A stretch of DNA of 64,000 bases from RGIG5612 sp045598285 (GTDB lineage Bacteria; Bacillota; Clostridia; Lachnospirales; Lachnospiraceae): the NCBI GenBank assembly GCA_045598285.1, contig JAZLLU010000012.1, forward strand, positions 1-64,000, written 5' to 3'. Made by a program: the position numbers and the translations under genes. Within the stretch, counting starts at the first letter, position 1; every line of letters starts with the position of its first letter. Of the stretch, positions 9,325 to 17,431 are shown in pieces. The notes under the pieces were generated by a model, which made no database searches, was not told the origin of the DNA, and saw only the letters and a list, made by a program, of their open reading frames with translations.

Positions 9325-9485
9325 GTGCTCGCATCCCGCACGAACTTTTTTTAGACGCTTTAAATATGCGCTAAAAAAAGTTGTGACGGCTATGCTCACT
9401 CAATTAATAACGAGCGGAGCCGTCGGATTCGTTATCGGCGAGTTGGAACCCGAGCCAGGAACGAATTCGTACGGTCCGCGAGTAT
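9325..9485. repeat. GC-rich intergenic repeat, copy 1, with nested hairpins
   Basis: A 160-base island clearly richer in G+C than its surroundings, directly after gdhA. It holds a hairpin with arms 9345-9354 and 9371-9380 (extended by CGC/GCG), a 7-bp ATAACGA/TCGTTAT pair, and the blocks TCGTTATCGGCGA (9429-9441) and GAGCCAGGAACGA (9452-9464). Both blocks recur exactly at 28734-28768 with a different centre. The outer arms ATTCGT/ACGAAT also pair. No protein or known RNA family was recognised. Confidence 0.6.
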
Positions 9486-9499
9486 AATAAAAAAATAAA

Positions 9500-9529
9500 A
9501 AAGGCTCTGGTGTGATAACCAGAGCCTTT
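9500..9529. terminator. Bidirectional terminator between gdhA and rpmF
   Basis: 11-bp perfect stem (arms 9500-9510 and 9519-9529, 8-base loop) between convergent genes. The minus-strand side has a long U tract from 9486-9499; the plus-strand side has AAGUUUUU. Confidence 0.9.
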
Positions 9530-9545
9530 AAGTTTTTAATCAAAC

Positions 9546-9731
9546 TTAAGCTTCTTCTTTAGCTATGATAGTACGTTTGTTATAAGAACCACAGCTCTTG
9601 CAAACCATATGTGGCATTACTAATTCACCACATGTTGGACATTTAGCAAGAGAAGGAACTGACATTTTCCAGTTAGCTCTTCTTTTATCTCTTCTAGCTT
9701 TAGAAGTTTTATTTTTTGGGCAAATACTCAT
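9546..9731 (-). CDS. rpmF: 50S ribosomal protein L32
   Basis: 61-aa zinc-ribbon protein of the large subunit. It starts MSICPKNKTSKARRDKRRAN and carries CPTC...CKSC, the four zinc-binding cysteines at about residues 31-47. The ribosome-binding site is GGGAGG and it has its own consensus promoter (9768-9796). The DUF177 gene (yceD) that normally precedes rpmF in Firmicutes is absent here; ackA lies upstream instead. Convergent with gdhA. Confidence 0.96.
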   Translation of the reverse strand: MSICPKNKTSKARRDKRRANWKMSVPSLAKCPTCGELVMPHMVCKSCGSYNKRTIIAKEEA

Positions 9732-9767
9732 ATTTACGCACCTCCCTTATAATCAGTCGACCTTGAT

Positions 9768-9796
9768 ATTTTACTAGTCTAATTAAGGATTGTCAA
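9768..9796 (-). promoter_or_regulatory. Consensus SigA promoter of rpmF
   Basis: Minus strand TTGACA (9791-9796), 17-base spacer, TAAAAT (9768-9773), in the 77-base gap after ackA. Confidence 0.8.
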
Positions 9797-9808
9797 CAAA
9801 AAACTTAA

Positions 9809-10999
9809 CTATTTTGCTAACTTTTTAGTATCTCTTGCAATCATTAATTCTTCGTTTGTAGGTACTACTAAAACCTTAACTTTTGAGTCTGGAGTTGAAA
9901 TAATAGTTTCTTCGCCACGAATATTATTTTTCTCTTCATCAATAGTGATTCCGAGATATCCTAAATTCTTGCAAACTCCACTTCTTACAGTCTTATCATT
10001 TTCGCCGATTCCTGCAGTAAATACGATAGCATTGACGCCGTTCATAATTGCAACATAAGCGCCGACGTATGAAACAACTCTATGAATAAAAGCGTCCTTC
10101 GCGAGTTTAGCTTGCTCATTACCTTCTGCTATCGCATTGTCGATATCACGAAAGTCAGAAGAAACGCCTGAAAGTCCTAAAACACCACTCTTCTTATTTA
10201 AAATAGTCATAACTTCGTCTAATCCAAGACCTTCTTTTTTAGCAAGTAACTCCATAGCACCTGGATCAACTTCGCCAGAACGTGTTCCCATAATAAGTCC
10301 CATTAAAGGAGTAAGTCCCATTGAAGTATCCACAGATTTACCACCATCGACAGCACAAATAGATGCACCGTTTCCTAAATGGCAAACAACAATTTTAGCT
10401 TTGTTATAATCAAGGCCTAAAATTTCTGCCGTTCTTTTAGATACAAAATCATGACTCACACCGTGGAAACCGTATTTTCTAATACCATATTTTTGATAAT
10501 ATTCATAAGGAATGCCGTACACAAAAGCTTCTGCAGGCATAGTTTGATGAAAAGCTGTATCGAATGCACCAACATTAGGAACGCCTGGCATAAGTTCTTT
10601 GCAAGCTCTAATACCAATTAGGTTTGCAGGATTATGAAGAGGTGCTAAATCGTTGCATTCTTCGATAGCTTCTAAAACTTCGTCAGTAATTAAAGTAGAT
10701 TTAGCAAATTTTTCACCACCATGAACAACTCTGTGTCCAACAGCATCAATTTCGCTTAATTCTTTAATAACACCATTTTCTAGGTCCGTTAAAGCATTAA
10801 TAACAAGCTCAACACTCTTTTTATGTGTTGGTTGGTCAATATTGCTAACTTGCTTTTCACAGCCAGTTTTTTGATATGTAAACATTCCATCAATTCCAAT
10901 ACGTTCGCAAAGACCTTTTGCTAAAACATTTTCAGTTTCAGAATCGATAAGTTGATATTTAAGTGACGAACTACCACAATTAATAACTAAAATTTTCAT
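9809..10999 (-). CDS. ackA: Acetate kinase
   Basis: Acetyl phosphate plus ADP to acetate plus ATP, the energy-yielding end of acetate fermentation. 396 aa, standard. N-terminal phosphate loop NCGSSSLKYQLID, then VGHRVVHGGEKF and AFDTAFHQTMP with the catalytic Asp-Thr-Ala-Phe-His region, and HLGNGASICAVDGGKSVDTSMG further on. It follows pta by 23 bases; the two make a pta-ackA operon. Acetyl-CoA comes from the PFOR gene nifJ at 24.7-28.2 kb. Confidence 0.97.
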   Translation of the reverse strand: MKILVINCGSSSLKYQLIDSETENVLAKGLCERIGIDGMFTYQKTGCEKQVSNIDQPTHKKSVELVINALTDLENGVIKELSEIDAVGHRVVHGGEKFAKSTLITDEVLEAIEECNDLAPLHNPANLIGIRACKELMPGVPNVGAFDTAFHQTMPAEAFVYGIPYEYYQKYGIRKYGFHGVSHDFVSKRTAEILGLDYNKAKIVVCHLGNGASICAVDGGKSVDTSMGLTPLMGLIMGTRSGEVDPGAMELLAKKEGLGLDEVMTILNKKSGVLGLSGVSSDFRDIDNAIAEGNEQAKLAKDAFIHRVVSYVGAYVAIMNGVNAIVFTAGIGENDKTVRSGVCKNLGYLGITIDEEKNNIRGEETIISTPDSKVKVLVVPTNEELMIARDTKKLAK

Positions 11000-11022
11000 T
11001 TTAATACTCCTCTATATTTATA

Positions 11023-12024
11023 TTATTTACTAGCGTTTTGAGCCTGTACAGCTGTGATAGCAACAGTACCAACGATATCATCAGCATAGCAACCTCTACT
11101 TAAATCATTTACAGGCATAGAAAGTCCTTGAAGAATAGGTCCATAAGCATTTGCTTTAGCAAGTCTTTGAACTAACTTATAACCAATATTTCCAGATTCA
11201 AGATCAGGGAAAATAAGTGTGTTAGCATGTCCCGCAACTTGGCTACCTGGACTTTTTAGTTCGCCTACTTCAGGAACGATTGCTGCATCTAATTGAAGTT
11301 CTCCATCAATATCATATTGCGGATATTTTTCTTTAGCTTTAATTGCAGCATTTGCAACCATAGTAACTCTATCATTTTTAGCACTTCCCTTAGTTGAAAA
11401 ACTAAGAAGTGCAACTTTAGCTTTATCGCCAACGAAAGTTTCAAAACTTTCTGCTGAAAGACCAGCTGTTTCAGCCATCTTATCTTCATCATTATCAGGG
11501 CTTACTGCGCAGTCAGCAAATAAGAAAAGTCCGTTTTCACCTAATTCGCAATTAGGTACTTCAACAACGAAGAATCCAGAAACACCACTAATACCAGGTT
11601 TTGTTTTAAGAAGTTGAAGAGCTGGACGAATTGTGTTTCCTGTAGAGTGACATGCACCGCTTACAGCACCATCAGCATCACCGCATTTGCACATAAGGCA
11701 AGCGTAATACATATAATCTTTTTCCATTTGCTCTTTTGCACTTTCAGGTGTTACACCTTTAGCGCCACGAAGTTCTACAAACTTATCAATATATTTTTGC
11801 TTATTAGGATCATTGAAAGGATCAACTATCTTCGCACCAGTAATATCAAAGCCTTTAGAATTTTCTTCAATTTCTTCTGGAGTTCCGATAATTACAAGAT
11901 TTGCAATATCAAGTTTCAAAATCTTTTCAGCAGCTTCAAAAGTTCTTTTGTCCATAGGTTCAGGTAGAACAATTGTCTTTTTATCTGCCTTTGCCTGTGC
12001 AAACATCTTATCAATAAAACCCAT
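11023..12024 (-). CDS. pta: Phosphate acetyltransferase
   Basis: Acetyl-CoA plus phosphate to acetyl phosphate plus CoA. 333 aa, the short single-domain form without the N-terminal regulatory part of enterobacterial Pta. It begins MGFIDKMFAQAKADKKTIVL and contains DGAVSGACHSTGNTIRPALQ and the C-terminal GPILQGLSMPVNDLSRGC, both diagnostic. First gene of pta-ackA; ribosome-binding site AGAGG. A promoter is proposed at 12073-12100, in the 62-base gap after tmcAL and the tmcAL 3' end. Confidence 0.97.
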   Translation of the reverse strand: MGFIDKMFAQAKADKKTIVLPEPMDKRTFEAAEKILKLDIANLVIIGTPEEIEENSKGFDITGAKIVDPFNDPNKQKYIDKFVELRGAKGVTPESAKEQMEKDYMYYACLMCKCGDADGAVSGACHSTGNTIRPALQLLKTKPGISGVSGFFVVEVPNCELGENGLFLFADCAVSPDNDEDKMAETAGLSAESFETFVGDKAKVALLSFSTKGSAKNDRVTMVANAAIKAKEKYPQYDIDGELQLDAAIVPEVGELKSPGSQVAGHANTLIFPDLESGNIGYKLVQRLAKANAYGPILQGLSMPVNDLSRGCYADDIVGTVAITAVQAQNASK

Positions 12025-12072
12025 TTTAATTACCTCTTTTCTTTATTAAAAATTAAATAACATACCTTAAAA

Positions 12073-12100
12073 ATTATAATCTTTATTTAAATAATTACAA
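12073..12100 (-). promoter_or_regulatory. Possible promoter of pta-ackA
   Basis: Minus strand TTGTAA (12095-12100, inside the last codons of tmcAL), 16-base spacer, perfect TATAAT (12073-12078), about 50 bases before the pta start. Confidence 0.55.
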
Positions 12101-13373
12101 CACCTTGATTGTATGGATTTTTTAAATCTGAATTAAATTTATTCATTGCAACCATCCTATACATTTCATCAGCTGCAATATTTTGCATAAGCATCTTATC
12201 TGGTTCACTTTCAAAAGATTTAACAGCATCAGATAGTTTTGTAACCAGCTTTAAGTCAGAGTTTTTCTTAATCTGTGTAAATACATCACCAGATTGTTTT
12301 CTAAAACCTAAAACATTAACGCACTTTATCATATCAGCACTATAAAGTTCATTCATATCGTTTTCAGTAATTCCTAAAGCAATATGCATTAAAGCTCTTG
12401 AAACCGTTGCTTTTGTAATGCTTTTTGTAGCAATTAAATCTCTAAATTCAGCAAAATTTTTATAATCGTTTCTTAAATTAAAAATTCTATTAGCAAGATC
12501 TTCAGAAACTCCAAAAAACTTACGTAAATCTCTAGGCTCTTTAGTTTTTAATAACTCAGCTCCAATAATTAATGAGAAATCATCTCTAAATATTGGAAAA
12601 CTTACTAAATATCTATCCATTAAAATATCTAAAGAATAACCCGGCACTGTGCTAGAAAGTGAGTTCATATCATACTTGTTGTAAATAGCATTTCTAATAG
12701 CACTAGCAGAAGAAAATCCTTCGTTAATAGATTTATCATTATGAATGCTTAATCTTCTAGCAATTGGTTCAGGCTTAATCTTACTACCTAATTTTCTAAG
12801 CGACTTAAGATATTCAATACCTAAAATATTATTTGAAGTTTCCATAACAGTTACATACTCTTCTCCTAATATTTTTCCAACAGCTTTGCTCCTAGCAGCA
12901 GCATGAGAAAGACCTTCTTTAAGAGCTTCTCTTAATACTGTCTTAAACTCTTCTGGTTCATCTACTAAAAGATCAGCAATTTTTCTAAATTGATCTGTAA
13001 TATCGTCAGCTGCAACATCTTGTTCAGAACTAGAAACATCGGGATTAACTTTATCAAGGCTTTCCGTTCCGAAACACAAATCATTAACTATTCCAAGTTT
13101 GTCTAAAATAGCTACGCCACCATAAGCAAAATATTCTGCGCTAGCTGTAGCAAAACATGTAGGAAGTTCAAGAACAAGGTCTGCACCAGCTTCTAAAACC
13201 ATCTGCGTTCTAGCATACTTATCAATAATAGTTGGTGCTCCTCTTTGGACATAGTTACCACTCATTACAACTATAATGTAATCACTTTTAAGTCTGTTTC
13301 TTGTTTCTCTTAAGTGGTACTCGTGACCATTGTGAAACGGATTATATTCAGCAATAATTCCTGTAACTTTCAT
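12087..13373 (-). CDS. tmcAL: tRNA(Met) cytidine acetate ligase (YlbM/TmcAL)
   Basis: The characterised Bacillus member of this family activates acetate with ATP and acetylates cytidine 34 of elongator tRNA-Met. 428 aa, family-typical. The nucleotidyltransferase HIGH-like motif is in GIIAEYNPFHNGHEYHL (residues 5-21); VVMSGNYVQRGAPTIIDKYAR and ADLVLELP follow, all standard. The C-terminal half is helical and basic. It lies directly upstream of pta-ackA, whose product, acetate, is its substrate; whether that has regulatory meaning is open. About 15 bases separate it from the YycJ-type gene. Confidence 0.92.
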   Translation of the reverse strand: MKVTGIIAEYNPFHNGHEYHLRETRNRLKSDYIIVVMSGNYVQRGAPTIIDKYARTQMVLEAGADLVLELPTCFATASAEYFAYGGVAILDKLGIVNDLCFGTESLDKVNPDVSSSEQDVAADDITDQFRKIADLLVDEPEEFKTVLREALKEGLSHAAARSKAVGKILGEEYVTVMETSNNILGIEYLKSLRKLGSKIKPEPIARRLSIHNDKSINEGFSSASAIRNAIYNKYDMNSLSSTVPGYSLDILMDRYLVSFPIFRDDFSLIIGAELLKTKEPRDLRKFFGVSEDLANRIFNLRNDYKNFAEFRDLIATKSITKATVSRALMHIALGITENDMNELYSADMIKCVNVLGFRKQSGDVFTQIKKNSDLKLVTKLSDAVKSFESEPDKMLMQNIAADEMYRMVAMNKFNSDLKNPYNQGVVII

Positions 13374-13387
13374 AACATTCCTTTCTA

Positions 13388-14185
13388 TTAGAATTCAATA
13401 ATTTCCGATGGCATACTCTGATGCGCTATTCTAATTTCAAAATCATCTGCTTTATATTTTGAGTTTGACGAATTAATCTCGTTTTCAACCGACCATCTAG
13501 CAAGGTCTTGCGTATTATTTTCTTTACTAAGGTGTCCGAGCATAATTCCTTTTATATTATCATTTAATATTTTGTCTAAAAATTGTCCAGAAGCTTCATT
13601 AGATAAATGCCCCATATCACTTAAAATTCTTTGTTTTAATGGATATGGATAAGGTCCAACTTCAAGCATTTTTATATCATGATTTGCTTCAAGCATTAAA
13701 AAATCTAAATCTTTAAGATTACCAATTAAGTAATCGTCATAAACGCCTAAGTCAGTAACTATCGCTCCACACTTGTTACCTTCTTGGAATTTATAGCAAA
13801 CACTTTCTTTCGCATCATGTGATGTTTTCAATGCAGTAAAACTTAAATCATTAATCTTGAAAGGTTTGTCTTTATTAATTTCAACAAGTAAATCATGATT
13901 AAATTTTTTCAAGGATGAACATTTTTTAATTTCATCAATAGTTCCTTTTGTTGAATAAACAGGAATCTCTTTTGCTCTTAAAACAACTCCAAGAGAACAA
14001 ATATGATCAATATGTTCATGTGTAATCAAAATGGCATCAATATCATCTAGACATAAATCAGCATCTTTTAATCCTTCTAAGATGCGTTTTTTGCTTATGC
14101 CCGTATCAATCAACACATGCGTATTATCTGTTCCAATATATGTGCAGTTTCCCGTACTGCCACTAGCAATGTTTTCTATTCTCAT
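13388..14185 (-). CDS. MBL-fold metallohydrolase, YycJ/WalJ type
   Basis: 265-aa metallo-beta-lactamase-fold hydrolase. The N-terminus MRIENIASGSTGNCTYIGT matches the YycJ/WalJ group, a nuclease-like family. The metal motif LITHEHIDHICSLG (HxHxDH) is at about residues 56-69, and further ligands appear in TSHDAKES, LEANHD and MLGHLSKENN. The start fits the family, but there is no Shine-Dalgarno sequence: the ATG follows at once on the U tract of a terminator hairpin (14186-14218). It may be expressed by readthrough or as a leaderless message. Confidence 0.88.
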   Translation of the reverse strand: MRIENIASGSTGNCTYIGTDNTHVLIDTGISKKRILEGLKDADLCLDDIDAILITHEHIDHICSLGVVLRAKEIPVYSTKGTIDEIKKCSSLKKFNHDLLVEINKDKPFKINDLSFTALKTSHDAKESVCYKFQEGNKCGAIVTDLGVYDDYLIGNLKDLDFLMLEANHDIKMLEVGPYPYPLKQRILSDMGHLSNEASGQFLDKILNDNIKGIMLGHLSKENNTQDLARWSVENEINSSNSKYKADDFEIRIAHQSMPSEIIEF

Positions 14186-14218
14186 AAAATAAAAATCGCC
14201 AGATTTTTCAACCTGGCG
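14186..14218 (-). terminator. Terminator with GAAA tetraloop abutting the next start codon
   Basis: On the minus strand CGCCAGGTT-GAAA-AATCTGGCG forms a 9-bp stem (one G-U) closed by a GNRA loop, followed by ATTTTTATTTT. It ends the coiled-coil gene; the YycJ-type ATG (14185) is the next base. Confidence 0.8.
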
Positions 14219-14224
14219 CTTAAC

Positions 14225-14986
14225 TTAAAAATCATTAATGTTCAAGTCGAAGCTTTGAAATCCTTCATCAGGAGATAATTCTTGTACTTGGCTATTATAT
14301 GCTTCGTAATCAATGTTACCTTCATTCATAGCATCTTCAATAGTCATTTCAGAAAAATCTTGTTGTTCTTCATCTCCATAAGGTGATTCATAATACTCAT
14401 CATACTCATTGTAAGAATCGTTTCTTTCTCTAGGATCATTTCCTGTAGTAGGAGTTTCATGAAGTGATTTTCTGTTTTGAGTTGTAACATCTAAATTAGA
14501 TTCAAGCGATCTAATTATTGCATCATACTTAACAGTCATATCTTCAATTGAGTTAGAAAGAATTTCTTGAATCTTAGCAAGTGAATCATCTGTATATTGT
14601 ATAGCAGCATCTTTAACTGCGTTAGCATCATTAGTTGCATTATCAAGAATTTCTTGAGCTTTATTAGAAGCTTCTTCAATAACTTTATCAGCTTCAATAT
14701 AAGCTTGCTGCATAACTTCATGTTCAGAAACTAATGTAGATGTCATCTCATTAGCTTTCCTAACCATTTCGTCAGATTTATCTTGTGCGTCTTTAAGAAT
14801 AGCATCACGATTAGCAATAATTCTTTGATACTTTTTAATTTCGTCAGGAATATTTGAACGCAAATCAGCAATCAATTCATCGATTTCATCTCTGTTAACT
14901 ATAATCTTTGTATTTGACAGTGGCTGAAATTTACAGTTATCGATATAATCTTCTATTTCATCAATAATTTCTTCAATCTTGCTCAT
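14225..14986 (-). CDS. Acidic coiled-coil protein of unknown function
   Basis: 253-aa soluble, very acidic protein. Residues about 1-50 form a compact start (EEIIDEIEDYIDNCKFQPLS) that ends in a motif like IIVNRDEIDELIADLRSNIP. A continuous coiled coil runs about 50-165, with Ala-rich stretches resembling ATP synthase b/H-type stalk subunits, and then a low-complexity Asp/Glu/Tyr/Asn tail. No membrane segment or signal peptide. The N-terminal layout, a short head followed by a coiled coil, loosely recalls DivIVA/SepF-neighbourhood scaffolds, but I do not assign it. It follows coaD by 14 bases and ends at a strong terminator. Confidence 0.8.
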   Translation of the reverse strand: MSKIEEIIDEIEDYIDNCKFQPLSNTKIIVNRDEIDELIADLRSNIPDEIKKYQRIIANRDAILKDAQDKSDEMVRKANEMTSTLVSEHEVMQQAYIEADKVIEEASNKAQEILDNATNDANAVKDAAIQYTDDSLAKIQEILSNSIEDMTVKYDAIIRSLESNLDVTTQNRKSLHETPTTGNDPRERNDSYNEYDEYYESPYGDEEQQDFSEMTIEDAMNEGNIDYEAYNSQVQELSPDEGFQSFDLNINDF

Positions 14987-15000
14987 AAAATTTTCTCCAA

Positions 15001-15483
15001 TTATTTGTTAATCCTGTTTTTTACTTCTTTAGCAATATTCTTAGGAAGCATTTTTGAAATATCAGCATTAAATTTAGCTAATTCTTTAATTAAAGACGAA
15101 CTGATATGTCCAAATTTATCCGAGCCAGTTATATATAAGTATTCAATATCTGGATATAATTTTCTATTAATCATTTCCATTTGAGATTCATAATCAAAAT
15201 CATTAGCGTTTCTAATTCCCCTGATTATAAAATCTGCTTTTTGTTCTTTGAAAAAATCAACAAGCAAACCTTCAAATGAAACAACCTTTACATTGCAAAT
15301 ATCTTTAGTTAAATCTTTAATCATTTTAATGCGTTCATCAATTGAAAATAATGGGGTTTTATTCTCATTGATTAAAACAGCAACTACTAAAATATCAGCA
15401 ATTTTAGAAGCTCTTTTAATTATATCTAGATGTCCATAAGTTATCGGGTCAAATGAACCTGGATAAATAGCTTTAGTTTTCAT
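15001..15483 (-). CDS. coaD: Pantetheine-phosphate adenylyltransferase
   Basis: Transfers AMP from ATP to 4'-phosphopantetheine, the penultimate step of coenzyme A synthesis. 160 aa, standard. N-terminus AIYPGSFDPITYGHLDIIKR contains the TxGH nucleotide motif; the second motif is near the C-terminus (ISSSLIKELAKFNADIS). One-base overlap with the rsmD stop (TAATG) shows coupling; rsmD-coaD is a classic pair. Confidence 0.96.
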   Translation of the reverse strand: MKTKAIYPGSFDPITYGHLDIIKRASKIADILVVAVLINENKTPLFSIDERIKMIKDLTKDICNVKVVSFEGLLVDFFKEQKADFIIRGIRNANDFDYESQMEMINRKLYPDIEYLYITGSDKFGHISSSLIKELAKFNADISKMLPKNIAKEVKNRINK

Positions 15484-16046
15484 TAATTAGATTCTCCGAA
15501 TCTTATAAAAAAATGTTTATTAGTTTTATAATCTTTTTCTCTTTCAATAGTAAAAGGCAAACTATCTAAAAAATCTAGTTTAGTGTTTTTATCAGCCTCA
15601 ATAATTATTAATGTTTCATCATCAATAATATTTGAATTAGCTAAAGCTTTTAGTGTTTCTTCTTCCAAACCAGCTTCATACGGTGGGTCGATATAAATAA
15701 TATCAAACTTTTGTTTTTTGATTGATAATTCATTAATCGCACTAAGAGCATTTTTATGAATAACTATTGCGTCATCAGAAAGTTTAGTGGAACTTAAATT
15801 ATCTTTAATGCAATTTATTGCCTTTAAGCTGTTATCAACAAAAACACATTCCTTGGCTCCTCTGCTTAATGCTTCAATTCCAATACTGCCTGATCCACTA
15901 TAAAGATCAAGGAATTTAGAACCGGGAATATATGGATTAATGATGTTAAACAACGTTTCTTTAATCCTATCAATTGTAGGTCTTGTATCTAAGCCAGGAG
16001 TTGTCTTTAATAACAATCTCCTGGCTTTGCCTGCAATAACTCTCAT
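15483..16046 (-). CDS. rsmD: 16S rRNA (guanine-966 N2)-methyltransferase RsmD
   Basis: SAM-dependent methylation of the 30S subunit rRNA. 187 aa. MRVIAGKARRLLLKT is the family start, FLDLYSGSGSIGIEALSRGA binds SAM, and YIDPPYEAG holds the catalytic DPPY. It overlaps the S1-domain gene by 4 bases (ATGA) and coaD by one, so all three are cotranscribed. Confidence 0.95.
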   Translation of the reverse strand: MRVIAGKARRLLLKTTPGLDTRPTIDRIKETLFNIINPYIPGSKFLDLYSGSGSIGIEALSRGAKECVFVDNSLKAINCIKDNLSSTKLSDDAIVIHKNALSAINELSIKKQKFDIIYIDPPYEAGLEEETLKALANSNIIDDETLIIIEADKNTKLDFLDSLPFTIEREKDYKTNKHFFIRFGESN

Positions 16047-17431
16047 TCGTTTTCTTTAGCTTCTTCGATAGTTTCTTTAATTTCTTCTACTTTTTCTTGA
16101 ACTGCTTCTTTTACTTCTTCGATTTTTTCTTCAGCAGCTTCTTTTACTTCTTCTAATTTCTCTTCAGCAGCCTCTTTGATTTCTTCTACTTTTTCTTGAA
16201 CAGTTTCTTTTACTTCTTCAATTTTTTCTTCAGCTGCTTCTTTGACTTCTTCTACTTTTTCTTGAACTGTTTCTTTTACTTCTTCAATTTTTTCTTCGGC
16301 TGCTTCTTTTACTTCACTAACTTTTTCCTTAACAGTTTCTTTAACTTCTCCAGAATTATAATCATCAGGAACTAAATCATCTTCAAAATCAACACGCGTT
16401 AAGCTGATTTTCTTCTCTGCTTCTTTGAAATCATCAATTTTAGCATCAATTTCCTGACCAACTTTTAATACATCAGAAGGTTTCTTAACATGTTTTTTAG
16501 AAATTTGTGAAACATGAAGAAGTGCATCTATACCAGGCTCTAATTCAATAAAAGCACCAAAATCAGCTAATCTTGCAATTTTACCTTTAATGATTGTACC
16601 TGGTGTATATTTTTCTTTAGCAATAACCCAAGGATTTTGATCTGGGAATTTACAGCTTAAAGCAATTTTTCCATCTTCAATAGATTTAATAAATACTCTA
16701 ACTTTGTCACCGTTTTTAAAAGCATCCTTCGGAGTATTAATTCTTCCCCAACTCATCTCAGAAATGTGAAGAAGTCCATCAACACCACCTAAATCAATAA
16801 ATGCACCAAAAGCAGTAACAGATTTTACTTCACCTTCAACGATATCGTTAGGTCTAAGTGTTTCAAGAAGTTCTTTTGCTCTTTCATTTTTAGAAGCTAA
16901 AACGAGTTTTCTTCTATTACCAATAACTCTTCTCTTACGAGGATTAAATTCAGTAATAATAACTTCAATATCTTGACCTAAATATTTATTTAAGTCTTTT
17001 TCAAATACATCTGAAACCAAGCTAGCAGGTACGAAAACCTTAGCTGATTGATATGTGGTAATAAGACCTCCTGTTGTAATTTTATCAACCTTAACAGTGA
17101 TAACTTCTTTATTGTTGAAAGCTTCTTCAACAGCCTTATTAGCTTTTTCTTCGCTAATACGTTTATAGCTAAGAGCAACTTGGCCATCTCCATCATTAAC
17201 TTTCAAAATTTTTACTTCGAGTGGATCGCCGACAGAAACAACAGTAGTAAGATCTAAATCAGGATCATTAGAATATTCTGATTTAGTAATAATTCCATCA
17301 GATTTATATCCGATATTAAGAACTATCTCATCTGGTTTAACCGATATAACAGTACCATCTACAATCTCCCCCGTATGAATTGTTTTGATTGATTCATCAA
17401 TCATTTGTTCAAAGCTTTTTTCTTCTGACAT
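16043..17431 (-). CDS. S1-domain RNA-binding protein with a charged repetitive tail
   Basis: 462-aa protein in the rpsA position of clostridial genomes. Four S1 (OB-fold) domains are visible at about 18-90, 105-175, 193-262 and 278-350. The third (VTAFGAFIDLGGVDGLLHIS) and fourth (LADFGAFIELEPGIDALLHV) are the most canonical. The last 99 residues are nine 11-residue units such as KEAAEEKIEEV and KETVQEKVEEV, predicted as one long amphipathic helix. It resembles short bacterial ribosomal S1 proteins, but with four domains it may act as a general RNA-binding factor. It overlaps ispH by 23 bases and rsmD by 4. Confidence 0.85.
   Translation of the reverse strand: MSEEKSFEQMIDESIKTIHTGEIVDGTVISVKPDEIVLNIGYKSDGIITKSEYSNDPDLDLTTVVSVGDPLEVKILKVNDGDGQVALSYKRISEEKANKAVEEAFNNKEVITVKVDKITTGGLITTYQSAKVFVPASLVSDVFEKDLNKYLGQDIEVIITEFNPRKRRVIGNRRKLVLASKNERAKELLETLRPNDIVEGEVKSVTAFGAFIDLGGVDGLLHISEMSWGRINTPKDAFKNGDKVRVFIKSIEDGKIALSCKFPDQNPWVIAKEKYTPGTIIKGKIARLADFGAFIELEPGIDALLHVSQISKKHVKKPSDVLKVGQEIDAKIDDFKEAEKKISLTRVDFEDDLVPDDYNSGEVKETVKEKVSEVKEAAEEKIEEVKETVQEKVEEVKEAAEEKIEEVKETVQEKVEEIKEAAEEKLEEVKEAAEEKIEEVKEAVQEKVEEIKETIEEAKENE
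16046..16342 (-). repeat. Tandem repeat encoding nine 11-residue units
   Basis: The 3' end of the S1-domain gene is nine consecutive 33-base units, pairing into near-identical 66-base units in the middle. Consensus protein unit is K-E-A/T-A/V-x-E-K-V/I-E-E-V/I. The high DNA-level similarity of neighbouring units suggests recent duplication. Confidence 0.85.

Noticed and set aside
16046..16342. CRISPR-like or satellite array
   Set aside because: The units are in-frame coding repeats without unique spacers.
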